From AP-16 sp963755055 (GTDB taxonomy: Bacteria; Pseudomonadota; Alphaproteobacteria; Rhizobiales; Xanthobacteraceae): a stretch of 64,000 nt of DNA. A program made the translations under genes and the position numbers. Every line of letters starts with the position of its first letter. The stretch's first letter is position 1. Shown piece after piece: positions 9,131 to 17,610 of this stretch. The stretch is taken from positions 372,001 to 436,000 of the forward strand of contig CAVWIS010000034.1 in NCBI GenBank assembly GCA_963755055.1, in the 5' to 3' direction. The notes under the pieces are model-generated. The model worked only from the letters and a program-made list of their open reading frames with translations. It did no database searches and was not told where the DNA came from.

Positions 9131-9991
9131 ATGGCCGACGCCCATGCGAAGCACCACGACTACCACCTGGTCGACCCGAGCCCGTGGCCGGCCATTGGTG
9201 CGGCCTCGGCCTTCGCCATGGCGGTCGGCGCGATCGCCTGGATGCATCACATGTTCTCGGCCGCGCCGCTGCTCTTCGCGGTCGGGGTGATCGGCGTGCT
9301 CTACACGATGCTCAGCTGGTGGGTGGACGTCACCCGCGAGGCGGAGCGGGAGGGGCATCACACCCGGGTGGTGCAGATCTCCCACCGTTATGGGATGATG
9401 CTGTTCATCGCCTCCGAGGTGATGTTCTTCGTCGCCTGGTTCTGGGCCTATTTCGACGTCGCGCTGTTTCCCACCGACGTCCACCAGGTGATGCGCGACC
9501 AGTTCGTCGGCGGGACCTGGCCGCCCAAGGGCATCCAGACCTTCGATCCCTGGCATCTGCCGCTGCTCAATACGCTAATCCTGCTGACCTCCGGCACCAC
9601 CGTGACCTGGGCGCACCACGCGCTCCTGGAGAACAATCGCGAAGGCCTCAAATGGGGCCTGATCTGCACCATCCTGCTCGGGCTGACCTTCACCTGCGTG
9701 CAGGCCTACGAGTACAGCCACGCCCACTTCGCCTTCAAGGGTCACATCTACGGCTCGACCTTCTTCATGGCGACCGGCTTCCACGGCTTCCACGTGATCG
9801 TCGGCTCGATCTTCCTGATCGTCTGCCTGATCCGGGCGATGGCCGGGCAGTTCAAGCCGAACCAGCATCTCGGCTTCGAGTTCGCCGCCTGGTACTGGCA
9901 TTTCGTCGACGTGGTCTGGCTGTTCCTGTTCAGCTGCATCTATGTGTGGGGTGCCGGCGTGCACGAGGCGGCGGCCGCCGCCGCGCACTGA
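9131..9991 (+). CDS. coxC: Cytochrome c oxidase subunit III
   Basis: A 286-residue subunit with seven membrane helices. Family signatures include YHLVDPSPWP at the N-terminus, RYGMMLFIASEVMFFVAWFWAYF in helix III and the C-terminal AAWYWHFVDVVWLFLF. I prefer the ATG at 9131 over the one at 9122 because the AACGGAG at 9115-9121 is well spaced for 9131 and touches 9122. A strong hairpin with a short T-run follows at 10013, so this may be the end of the first cox transcript. Confidence 0.95.
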   Translation: MADAHAKHHDYHLVDPSPWPAIGAASAFAMAVGAIAWMHHMFSAAPLLFAVGVIGVLYTMLSWWVDVTREAEREGHHTRVVQISHRYGMMLFIASEVMFFVAWFWAYFDVALFPTDVHQVMRDQFVGGTWPPKGIQTFDPWHLPLLNTLILLTSGTTVTWAHHALLENNREGLKWGLICTILLGLTFTCVQAYEYSHAHFAFKGHIYGSTFFMATGFHGFHVIVGSIFLIVCLIRAMAGQFKPNQHLGFEFAAWYWHFVDVVWLFLFSCIYVWGAGVHEAAAAAAH

Positions 9992-10012
9992 CGGCGCACG
10001 TCCGCCGTCCGG

Positions 10013-10036
10013 GGGGCGGCGGCAAGCCGCCCCTTT
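10013..10036 (+). terminator. Probable intrinsic terminator after coxC
   Basis: A perfect 8-bp G+C stem (GGGGCGGC at 10013 pairing with GCCGCCCC ending at 10033), with the five-base loop GGCAA, is followed by TTT. It lies 22 nt after the coxC stop and 125 nt before the DUF983 gene. The T-run is short, so termination may be partial. Confidence 0.6.
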
Positions 10037-10160
10037 GTCGCACCGCGGCGCATTGCGCGCGGGTCGCTACGGGCTACAAGGGCGGCCGACGGGTCGACGC
10101 GAGACCGACGAGCGCCCGACCCGCGCCGCACCGCCGGATTGCGTCACATGAAGGCCCGCG

Positions 10161-10547
10161 ATGGCTGATCAGAATTTCCCGCCTCCCTCGCCCTATGCGG
10201 CGGGCCTGATGGGCCGTTGCCCGCGTTGCGGCAAGGGCAAGCTGTTCGAGGGCTTCATCCGCCTGCGCCCGCGCTGCAGCGCCTGCGGTCTCGACTATGC
10301 GTTCGCCGATTCCGGCGACGGGCCGGCGGTGTTCGTGATCCTGATCGCGGGCTTCATCGTGGTGGCGCTGGCGCTGATCGTCGAGTTTGCCTACCAGCCG
10401 CCGTTCTGGCTGCACGCCCTGCTGTGGGGACCGCTGATCCTGCTGGTGACGCTGGCGCCGCTGCGCCTGATCAAGGGCCTGCTGATCGCCCTGCAGCACC
10501 ATCACAAGGCCGCCGAGGGCCGGCTCGATCCGGGCACGCGACCGTGA
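10161..10547 (+). CDS. DUF983 family membrane protein
   Basis: A 128-residue protein with an N-terminal zinc-ribbon-like segment (CPRCGKGKLF and RCSACGLDY, two CxxC pairs) and two membrane helices (about 52-72 and 78-98). It ends in a histidine-rich tail (LQHHHK). DUF983 proteins lie between coxC and SURF1 in alphaproteobacterial cox clusters. Their function is unknown, though position and the metal-binding look suggest oxidase assembly. The stop codon overlaps the GTG start of surf1. Confidence 0.88.
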   Translation: MADQNFPPPSPYAAGLMGRCPRCGKGKLFEGFIRLRPRCSACGLDYAFADSGDGPAVFVILIAGFIVVALALIVEFAYQPPFWLHALLWGPLILLVTLAPLRLIKGLLIALQHHHKAAEGRLDPGTRP

Positions 10548-11329
10548 CCCCGGCCGGGGCCGTCCCGCAACAGCGGCGCGGTCTTCTGGTCCCCGCTCTG
10601 CTCGCGCTCGCCGGCTGCGCGGTCCTGGTGTCGCTCGGCACCTGGCAGCTTGAGCGGAAAGCCTGGAAGGAAGCCCTGATCGACAGGCTGACGCAGCGGC
10701 TGGCGGCGGCGCCCGCACCCTTGCCGCCGCCGCAGCTGCGGGCGGCGCTCGATCCGGCCGAATCGGAGTTTCGCCATGTCGGGTTCCGCGCCGAGCTGCT
10801 CAACGACCGGGAGGCGCTGGTCTTCACCAGCGGGTCGGCGCTGCGCAGCGACACGTCGGGGCCGGGCTACTGGGTGTTCGTGCCGGCGCGGCTCGCCGAC
10901 GGCAGCCTGGTCGTGGTAAATCGCGGTTTCGTCCCCGAGGGTCGGCAGAACGCCGCGACCCGCCCGGAGGGTCAGGTCGCCGGTCCGGTCGACATCGTCG
11001 GGGTGATGCGTTGGCCGGAGGCGCGCGGCATCTTCACCCCGGCGGACGATCCGGCGCGCAATCTGTGGTTCCTGCGCGACCATCTGGCCATTGCCGCCGC
11101 CAAGGGCTGGGGGATGGTGGGGCCGTTCTACGTGGAGCAGGAGGGGCCGAGCCCGCTCGGCGGCCTCCCGCGGGCCGGCAGGCTCACCGTGAACCTGCCC
11201 AATAGCCATCTGCAATACGCCGTAACGTGGTATGGGCTCGCCGCCGTCCTGGTAGGGGTTTTTGCCGCTTTCGCCGCCGGGCAATGGCGTGATTCTCGGC
11301 GGATCGACGGCGGCCGCCCGATCGCCTGA
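10544..11329 (+). CDS. SURF1 family cytochrome oxidase biogenesis protein
   Basis: SURF1 (Shy1) helps insert haem A into subunit I. The gene starts at a GTG (10544) overlapping the DUF983 stop and gives 261 residues. The two terminal membrane helices are clear (LLVPALLALAGCAVLVSLGTWQLERK near the start, YAVTWYGLAAVLVGVFAAF near the end). The family motifs GTWQLERKAWKE, VNRGFVPEGRQ and NLPNSHLQYAVTWYGLA are present. No ATG fits the N-terminus. A hairpin overlaps its stop codon. Confidence 0.93.
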   Translation: MTPAGAVPQQRRGLLVPALLALAGCAVLVSLGTWQLERKAWKEALIDRLTQRLAAAPAPLPPPQLRAALDPAESEFRHVGFRAELLNDREALVFTSGSALRSDTSGPGYWVFVPARLADGSLVVVNRGFVPEGRQNAATRPEGQVAGPVDIVGVMRWPEARGIFTPADDPARNLWFLRDHLAIAAAKGWGMVGPFYVEQEGPSPLGGLPRAGRLTVNLPNSHLQYAVTWYGLAAVLVGVFAAFAAGQWRDSRRIDGGRPIA

Positions 11330-11336
11330 TCGGGCG
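11315..11336 (+). terminator. Possible hairpin terminator at the end of the SURF1 gene
   Basis: CGCCCGATC (11315-11323), the loop GCCT and GATCGGGCG (11328-11336) form a perfect 9-bp stem spanning the SURF1 stop codon. There is no immediate T-run (the TTTCTT comes 7 nt later), so it may be a weak terminator or an RNA-stability hairpin ahead of thrC. Confidence 0.35.
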
Positions 11337-11392
11337 CCGCGGTTTCTTGAGAAGTGCGGCGCTTCCCACTACTGTCCGGCGGCAAGGACACA

Positions 11393-12811
11393 ATGGTGCG
11401 CTACATATCGACCCGCGGCGAGGCTCCGGCCCTCGGCTTCATCGATGCCACGCTCGCGGGTCTCGCCCGCGACGGCGGCCTCTATGTGCCGGAATCCTGG
11501 CCACGGCTCGACGCCGCCGCGATCGCGGATTTCGCCGGAAAACCCTACGCGGAGGCCGCCGTCGAGGTGATCAGGCCGTTCGTCGGCAGCGAGATCGGCG
11601 AGGCCGATCTCGCCCGCATGGCGCGCGAGGCCTACGACGAGTTCCGCCATCCGGCGGTGGTGCCGCTGATCCAGCTCAATTCCGGGACTTTCGTGCTCGA
11701 GCTGTTCCATGGGCCGACCCTGGCGTTCAAGGATCTCGCCATGCAGCTGCTGGCGCGGCTGATGGACCATATCCTGGCCGCCCGCCGCGAGCGCGCCACC
11801 ATCGTGGTGGCGACCTCCGGCGACACCGGTGGTGCCGCGGTCGAGGCCTTTCGCGGCCGCAGCCAGATCGACCTGGTGGCGCTGTTTCCCCGCGGCCGCA
11901 TCTCCGAGGTGCAACGGCGCATGATGACGGTGCCGCAGGACGAGAACGTCCATGCGCTGGCGATCGAGGGCACGTTCGACGACTGCCAGGCGATCGTCAA
12001 AGGCCTGTTCAACCACCACGCTTTTCGCGACCGGGTACGGCTGTCCGCGGTCAACTCGATCAACTGGGCGCGCATCGTGGCGCAGGTCGTCTACTACGTG
12101 GTGGCGGCGGTCGCCCTCGGCGCGCCCGCCCGCAAGGTGGCCTTCACGGTGCCCACCGGCAATTTCGGCGACGTGTTCGCCGGCTATGTGGCGATGCGCA
12201 TGGGCCTGCCGGTCGACCGCCTGGTGGTGGCGACCAACGTCAACGACATCCTGGTACGGACGCTGTCGACCGGAGCCTACGAGCTGCGCGACGTCATGCC
12301 GACGACCTCGCCGTCCATGGACATCCAGGTATCGTCGAATTTCGAGCGGCTCATGTTCGACGCCTACGAGCGCGATGCCGCTGCGGTCCGGGCGCTGATG
12401 GGCTCTCTCGCGCAATCGCGGCGCTTCGCCATCGCGCCGCAGCCGCTGGCGGCGATCCGCCAGCATTTCGCCGCGGGTCGCGCCGACGAGGAGGAGGTTG
12501 CGGCGACGATCCGCACCGTGCGCCGGGAGAGCGGCTATCTGCTCGATCCGCACAGCGCGGTCGCGGTCGCGGTGGCCGAGAAGGAAGGCCGCGATCGCCG
12601 GGCCCCGATGATCGTGCTGTCGACCGCCCATCCGGCCAAATTCCCCGATGCGGTGCAAAAAGCCTGCGGCATCGCGCCGGCGCTCCCCGACTGGCTCGCC
12701 GGCCTGATGACGCGCCCCGAGCGGGTGAGCGTGCTGCCGGCCGATCAGGCGGCCGTGGAACATTTCATCGCCGGCGCCAGCCGCGCCGCGCACGAAGGAG
12801 CTGCCGCATGA
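11393..12811 (+). CDS. thrC: Threonine synthase
   Basis: This PLP enzyme converts O-phosphohomoserine to threonine. The ATG at 11393 gives 472 residues beginning MVRYISTRG, the usual ThrC start, with AAGGA just upstream; an upstream ATG at 11354 is less likely. The PLP lysine lies in FHGPTLAFKDLAMQLL, and the phosphate-binding SGDTGGAAVEAF and NFGDVFAGYVA segments are present. Its stop overlaps the start of the M16 peptidase gene (ATGA), so the two are translationally coupled, a pairing frequent in Rhizobiales. Confidence 0.95.
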   Translation: MVRYISTRGEAPALGFIDATLAGLARDGGLYVPESWPRLDAAAIADFAGKPYAEAAVEVIRPFVGSEIGEADLARMAREAYDEFRHPAVVPLIQLNSGTFVLELFHGPTLAFKDLAMQLLARLMDHILAARRERATIVVATSGDTGGAAVEAFRGRSQIDLVALFPRGRISEVQRRMMTVPQDENVHALAIEGTFDDCQAIVKGLFNHHAFRDRVRLSAVNSINWARIVAQVVYYVVAAVALGAPARKVAFTVPTGNFGDVFAGYVAMRMGLPVDRLVVATNVNDILVRTLSTGAYELRDVMPTTSPSMDIQVSSNFERLMFDAYERDAAAVRALMGSLAQSRRFAIAPQPLAAIRQHFAAGRADEEEVAATIRTVRRESGYLLDPHSAVAVAVAEKEGRDRRAPMIVLSTAHPAKFPDAVQKACGIAPALPDWLAGLMTRPERVSVLPADQAAVEHFIAGASRAAHEGAAA

Positions 12812-14079
12812 CCGTGGAAGTCACCAGGTTGTCGTCCGGGCTCGTGGTCGTCACCGACCAGATGCCCCACCTGGAAACCGCGTCGCTCGGGGTCTGGGTC
12901 GGCTCGGGCAGCCGCGACGAGCAGCGTGACGAGCACGGCATCTCGCATCTGCTCGAGCACATGGCGTTCAAGGGTACCTCGCGGCGCACCGCCCGGCAGA
13001 TTGCCGAGGAGATCGAGGCGGTCGGCGGCGACCTCAACGCCTCGACCAGCGTCGAGACCACCGCCTACTACGCAAGAGTGCTGCGTGCCGACGTGCCGCT
13101 GGCGCTCGACGTCCTCTCCGACATCCTGGCCGATCCGGCCTTCGACCCCGAGGAGCTCATCCGCGAGCAGAACGTCATCGTCCAGGAGATCGGCGCCACC
13201 GAGGATACCCCCGACGACCTCGTGTTCGACTATCTGCAGACCACGGCATTTCCCGACCAGTCGGTCGGCCGCTCGATTCTCGGCACGCCGTCGTCGGTGC
13301 GCTCGTTCGATGCGCGGCGGCTGCGCAGCTATCTGGCGCGCAACTACCGCGCCCCCGACATGGTGATCGCCGCCGCCGGCGCCGTCGAGCACGCCGCCGT
13401 CGTCGCCGAGGTGGACAAGCGGTTTTCCGGCTTCAGCGGGCCGGCCGCGCCGATCCCGGAGCGGGCCCGCTTCGACGGCGGCTCGCGGATCGAGGCGCGC
13501 GACCTCGAGCAGGTGCATATCGCGCTGGCGCTCGAGGGCGTGCCGCAGCGCGACCCCAACCTCTACAGCCTTCACGTGTTCACCAATGTGCTGGGCGGCG
13601 GCATGTCGTCGCGACTGTTCCAGGAGGTGCGGGAGATCCGCGGGCTGTGCTACGCGATCTACACGTTCCATTCGCCCTATTCGGACACTGGGCTGTTCGG
13701 CCTCTATGCCGGCACCGACGCGGTCGATGCCCCCGAGCTGATGCGGGTGGTGGTCGACCAGATCGCCGCCACCGCCGAGACCCTGAGCGAGGCGGAGATC
13801 GCCCGTGCCAAGGCGCAGATGAAGGCGGGCCTCCTGATGGCGCTGGAAAGCTCCAGCGCCCGGGTCGATCAGCTCGCCCGGCAGATGCTCGCCTATGGAC
13901 GGCCGATCCCGGTCGACGAGATCGTCGGCAGGGTCGAGGCGGTGACGGTCGAGAGCGCGCGCGCCGCCGGTCGGGCTCTGATCGCGCGGAGCAGGCCCGC
14001 GGTGACCGCGCTGGGGCCCGGCCGCGGGCTTGAAAGCGCCGCCGCAATCGCCGAAAGTCTCGGGCGCCGCGCCGCTTGA
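12808..14079 (+). CDS. M16 family zinc peptidase (processing-peptidase-like)
   Basis: A 423-residue M16 metallopeptidase resembling the beta subunit of mitochondrial processing peptidase. The inverted zinc motif HLLEH is at residues 47-51, with the downstream acidic ligand region around ENVIVQEI-type (QNVIVQEIGATEDTPDD). The C-terminal half has the conserved SSRLFQEVREIRGLCYAIYTFHSPYSDTG with the substrate-binding R/Y pair. GAAGGAG lies about 9 nt before the ATG. Its substrate is not known. Confidence 0.93.
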   Translation: MTVEVTRLSSGLVVVTDQMPHLETASLGVWVGSGSRDEQRDEHGISHLLEHMAFKGTSRRTARQIAEEIEAVGGDLNASTSVETTAYYARVLRADVPLALDVLSDILADPAFDPEELIREQNVIVQEIGATEDTPDDLVFDYLQTTAFPDQSVGRSILGTPSSVRSFDARRLRSYLARNYRAPDMVIAAAGAVEHAAVVAEVDKRFSGFSGPAAPIPERARFDGGSRIEARDLEQVHIALALEGVPQRDPNLYSLHVFTNVLGGGMSSRLFQEVREIRGLCYAIYTFHSPYSDTGLFGLYAGTDAVDAPELMRVVVDQIAATAETLSEAEIARAKAQMKAGLLMALESSSARVDQLARQMLAYGRPIPVDEIVGRVEAVTVESARAAGRALIARSRPAVTALGPGRGLESAAAIAESLGRRAA

Positions 14080-14117
14080 CGCCCGGAGTACCCCGCCTCG
14101 AGTGCCGGAATTCCTCC

Positions 14118-14705
14118 ATGGCATTCTTCCGAACCGTCGGTTTCACCGAGACCGCCTCCGTCATCGAGGGCGACGGCGTCACCCTCAGGGCGCCGCAGAT
14201 GGCCGACTACGGCGAATGGGCGGCATTGCGCGAGATCAGCCGCGCCTTCCTGATCCCGTGGGAGCCGACCTGGCCGGCCGACGATCTCACCCGCGCCGCC
14301 TATCGCCGCAGGCTTCGCCGCTATGCGGAGGACATGCGCACCGACCAGTCCTATGCGTTCTTCGTGTTCCGCGACCGCGACAACGTCCTGGTCGGCGGCC
14401 TGACGCTGGCGAACGTCCGCCGCGGCGTCGCACAGGCGGGGAGCCTCGGCTACTGGATGGGCCAGCCGTTCGCCGGCCACGGACTGATGAGCAAGGCGGT
14501 GCGCGCCCTGATCCCGTGCAGCTTCGGGGTGCTCGGGCTGCATCGTCTGGAGGCCGCCTGCATTCCCACCAATACCGCCTCGATCACCCTGCTCGAGCGC
14601 ACCGGTTTCGTGCGCGAGGGCTATGCGCGCGAATATCTGTGCATCAACGGCTCGTGGCAGGATCACCTGCTCTATGCCCGCCTGAAGGACGATCAGCGGC
14701 CGTAA
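14118..14705 (+). CDS. GNAT N-acetyltransferase, RimJ/RimL type
   Basis: A 195-residue acetyltransferase with the RimJ/RimL layout: GDGVTLRAPQMADYGEWAALR at the N-terminus, an acetyl-CoA site around GYWMGQPFAGHGLMSKAVRALI, and the C-terminal LERTGFVREGYAREYLCINGSWQDHLLYA. RimJ/L enzymes acetylate ribosomal protein N-termini or other amino groups. The ATG at 14118 is chosen over an upstream TTG. A 42-nt piece of the C-terminal coding region recurs near 32.1 kb with two mismatches. The stop overlaps the next gene (TAATG). Confidence 0.9.
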   Translation: MAFFRTVGFTETASVIEGDGVTLRAPQMADYGEWAALREISRAFLIPWEPTWPADDLTRAAYRRRLRRYAEDMRTDQSYAFFVFRDRDNVLVGGLTLANVRRGVAQAGSLGYWMGQPFAGHGLMSKAVRALIPCSFGVLGLHRLEAACIPTNTASITLLERTGFVREGYAREYLCINGSWQDHLLYARLKDDQRP

Positions 14706-15151
14706 TGCTCTCGGACCGCGAGCGCCGCTTCCTCGCCAGCAGAATGGTCGGCCATCTGGCAACCGCCGACGCGGGTGCCAATCCGCACGTCGTGCCGGTA
14801 TGCTTCGTGTTGTCCGACAGCACGCTCTACATCACGATCGACGAGAAGCCGAAGCGAAGTCACGGCGCGCCGCTCAAGCGCGTGCGGAATATTCTGGAAA
14901 ATCCTTCGATTGCTTTCGTGGCCGATCGATACGCCGCAGACTGGACCATGCTGGGCTGGGTCATGCTGCGCGGCCGCGCCGAAATTCTGGCCGGCGGCAG
15001 CGAGCATGCGCGCGCACAGGCGCTGCTGCGTGCCCGGTATCCTCAGTTGAACGCCATGCGGATCGCGGAGCTTCCCGTCATCGCGGTCCGGCTCGAGCGC
15101 GTGACCAGCTGGGGTAACCTGGCGGTCGACGGCATCGCGCAATCGTCATGA
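14705..15151 (+). CDS. PPOX-class FMN/F420-binding protein (TIGR03668-like)
   Basis: A 148-residue pyridoxamine-5'-phosphate-oxidase-fold protein. MLSDRERRFLASRMVGHLATADAGANPHVVPVCFVL is the usual N-terminal beta-barrel opening, followed by ITIDEKPKR and a VRNILENPSIAFVADRYAADWTMLGWVMLRG stretch close to that of F420-dependent PPOX-class proteins. The cofactor (FMN, F420 or haem) cannot be assigned. It overlaps the GNAT stop by one base, so the two genes form an operon. Confidence 0.82.
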   Translation: MLSDRERRFLASRMVGHLATADAGANPHVVPVCFVLSDSTLYITIDEKPKRSHGAPLKRVRNILENPSIAFVADRYAADWTMLGWVMLRGRAEILAGGSEHARAQALLRARYPQLNAMRIAELPVIAVRLERVTSWGNLAVDGIAQSS

Positions 15152-15229
15152 GGGATGGCAGGCGGGGTCCGGACCGTGCGCCGGGCGGGTCGCGTCGTTT
15201 CGAGACGATGCCCAAGCAGCCGCGTCGCC

Positions 15230-16243
15230 TCATCGTCTCCTGACCGCCTGCGCCCAGCGGCGCATGATATCCCGTAGCTCCGCGGTCGGTTCGGCGATCA
15301 GCTTGCGCGCGATCGTCCGGACCAGGAATCGGTCGGCTTCTTCGGAGACATACTCGACTGGCGACTTGCCGTCGATACGCGCCAGAAAAAGCGCCGGCAG
15401 CAGGGCTGCGGCACGCCTTTCCAGGGCCTCCGGGGCCTCCCAGCTCACCCCCGCCAGGTAGCGGGCGACAAGCGTCTCGAATGACGCCTCCAGCGCGTCG
15501 ACCCGGTGCGGCAGCGGGAGGCATTTCAGCATGAGATGGTTGAGGCAGAAGCCGAGGTCGAAGGCAGGGTCGCCGTACCACGCGCATTCGGCGTCGAGGA
15601 ACACTGGACCATCGGGGCCCGCGAGGATGTTCTTGGGGCTCACGTCGCCATGGACGAGTGCGAGCCGGGTTTCCGCCGTGACCGAGACGATCGCGGTGAG
15701 CCGGTCGGCAAGGTCCGGATGCTTTTCCGCGGTGGCCAGGAGATAGGGTTCGAGCCGTATCGCGCGGAAGATTGAATCCGACGCAAAGTCTGCCGCCACC
15801 TGGGGGTCGCCGGCGGTGTCGGCGTGGATCGCCACCAGGGCAGCCCCGACGGAGCCGGCAAAGTCCACGTCGACCGTGCCCTCGAGCAGCGATGTCTTCC
15901 AAAGACGATGGTTTTCCGGCGGCAGGAAATCCATGGCGAACATCCGGCCGTCGGCGCTGCGGGCCACGAGCGGCGGCACGTTGTGCGGCAGGAGCTTTGC
16001 CACCCGCTCGAACCATGCGAACTCGTATCGGCTGCGCTCGATTGGTGCCCGCCACTCGGCGGCGACCTTCAGCGACGGCAGCGCCCGTTTGATGCAGATG
16101 CGCCGTCGGCCGAGCTCGACCATCCAGATATCCGACGACACGCCCCCGGCGACCGGCTCCGCCCGGTCGGGCGGATCGGTGAAGCCGATCTCGCGCAGGA
16201 AAGCGCCCATCTCGGCGGGCAGAACGCTAGGCTGCGAGGCCAT
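15230..16243 (-). CDS. APH-fold phosphotransferase (small-molecule kinase)
   Basis: A 337-residue aminoglycoside-phosphotransferase-fold protein, a group that also includes choline, homoserine and hydroxylysine kinases. The catalytic loop reads LVHGDVSPKNIL (HGDxxxxN, about residue 195) and the metal-binding loop reads FLDAECAWYGDPAFDLGF. The nucleotide lysine is probably in RRICIKRALP. It follows the enolase-like gene by 21 nt on the same strand and is the last gene of a catabolic-looking cluster, so a metabolic kinase is more likely than antibiotic resistance. The substrate is unknown; a 2-hydroxy acid is suggested by the neighbours. Confidence 0.85.
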   Translation of the reverse strand: MASQPSVLPAEMGAFLREIGFTDPPDRAEPVAGGVSSDIWMVELGRRRICIKRALPSLKVAAEWRAPIERSRYEFAWFERVAKLLPHNVPPLVARSADGRMFAMDFLPPENHRLWKTSLLEGTVDVDFAGSVGAALVAIHADTAGDPQVAADFASDSIFRAIRLEPYLLATAEKHPDLADRLTAIVSVTAETRLALVHGDVSPKNILAGPDGPVFLDAECAWYGDPAFDLGFCLNHLMLKCLPLPHRVDALEASFETLVARYLAGVSWEAPEALERRAAALLPALFLARIDGKSPVEYVSEEADRFLVRTIARKLIAEPTAELRDIMRRWAQAVRRR

Positions 16244-16264
16244 GGCTGGGCATTCCCTCGCGGC

Positions 16265-17557
16265 TCAGCGCCGACCGGCGAGTACGCCCGCGCCGGCATA
16301 GCCGATGCCGGGCTCCTCGGCGATGCGGAGGAGCTGGTTGTATTTCTCGAGCCGCTCGCTGTTCTTCACCGAGCCGATCTTGATCTGCCCTCCCGCGGTC
16401 CCGACCGCGAGATCCGACATGAAGGCGTCGGCGGTTTCGCCGGAACGGGCGGAGATCACCGTCGAGTACGATGCCGCCCGCGCCATGCGGATGGCTTCGA
16501 GCGAGCCGGACAGCGTGCCGTTCTGGTTGACCTTGATCAGCACGGAATTGGCTGATCCGCCGTCGATGCCGCGCTGGATCCGCCCGGGATTGGTGCAGAA
16601 CAGGTCGTCGCCCACGACCTGAACGCCTTTGAGCCGCCGCGTCAGTTCCGGCCAATGTGCCCAGTCGTCCTCGTGCAGTCCGTCCTCCACCGACACGATG
16701 GGGAAACGCTCCACCCAGCCCGCCACCTCCTCGATCATCTCGGCGCTGGACAAGGTGCGGCCTTCGCGCGCCAGCCGATAATTGCTCTCCGCGTCGCGCA
16801 GCGAGGTGGCCGCCACATCGAGCGCGATGCCGACGTCGTGCCCGGGGCGCAACCCGGCCCGCTCGATGGCGGCGACCAGCAGCTCGAGCGCCGCCACGGT
16901 CGACGCCGAGCCGGGGCTGAGGCCGCCCTCGTCGGCGAGCAGGGTCGGAGCGCCGGCCGCAGCCACCACCGCATCGGCCGCCGTGCGCACGCGGACAATC
17001 ATGTGCAGCGCGGAGGCGTAGTCGGGCGCGGAGAGCGGAATCGCCAGCACGTCCTGGATGTCCATGCTGCGGCCGGCATGCATGCCGCCGCTCAGAATGT
17101 TGACCATCGGCAGCGGCAATTGCGGCGCCCTGGTGCCGGACAGCTCGGCAATGGTGCGATAAAGCGGAACGCCGGTCGCCGCGGCGACCGCGCGGCAGGC
17201 GGCAAGCGACACGGCGAGCACCGCATTGGCGCCGAGCCGGCCGAGATTTGCCGTCCCGTCGAGGTCAACGAGGCGTCGATCGAGGCCGGCCTGGTCCTGC
17301 GCGTCGAATCCGGTAAGCGCCCGCGCGATCTCGCCGTCGACATGGCCCACCGCCCGGGTCACGCCCCGGCCGAAATACTGGTCCGGGACCTCATCGCGCA
17401 GCTCATGGGCCTCGTTCTGGCCAGTCGAGGCGCCCGAAGGCACGGCCGCGCGACCGATCGCTCCGCCGGTCAGGACGACGTCGGCCTCCACGGTGGGACG
17501 ACCGCGGGAATCGAGGATCTGGCGCCCCTTGATACGGGCAATGGCGAGACCAGACAT
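16265..17557 (-). CDS. Enolase paralogue with altered active site
   Basis: At 430 residues this is a full-length enolase homologue, with ARIKGRQILDSRGRPTVE, PSGASTGQNEAHELRD and the metal ligands D247, E291 and D318. The catalytic base K342 is in IKVNQNGTL and E210 is in ADEGGLSP. Two residues differ from glycolytic enolases. The phosphate-contacting histidine of the usual SHRSGET motif is alanine (A370, SARSGET), and the catalytic glutamate of the IQEF motif is aspartate (D169, IQDV). Its neighbours are a 2-hydroxyacid dehydrogenase and a kinase, not glycolytic genes, so it may dehydrate a different phosphorylated 2-hydroxy acid. Calling it eno would be unsafe. Confidence 0.88.
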   Translation of the reverse strand: MSGLAIARIKGRQILDSRGRPTVEADVVLTGGAIGRAAVPSGASTGQNEAHELRDEVPDQYFGRGVTRAVGHVDGEIARALTGFDAQDQAGLDRRLVDLDGTANLGRLGANAVLAVSLAACRAVAAATGVPLYRTIAELSGTRAPQLPLPMVNILSGGMHAGRSMDIQDVLAIPLSAPDYASALHMIVRVRTAADAVVAAAGAPTLLADEGGLSPGSASTVAALELLVAAIERAGLRPGHDVGIALDVAATSLRDAESNYRLAREGRTLSSAEMIEEVAGWVERFPIVSVEDGLHEDDWAHWPELTRRLKGVQVVGDDLFCTNPGRIQRGIDGGSANSVLIKVNQNGTLSGSLEAIRMARAASYSTVISARSGETADAFMSDLAVGTAGGQIKIGSVKNSERLEKYNQLLRIAEEPGIGYAGAGVLAGRR

Positions 17558-17610
17558 GCGCGCATCTTCCTTGCTGTGGATGTGTCGTTGGATCGCCGAC
17601 AGGCGAGAGC

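Noticed and set aside
15230..16243. Aminoglycoside resistance gene
   Set aside because: The APH fold is shared with many metabolic kinases and the gene sits at the end of a catabolic cluster.
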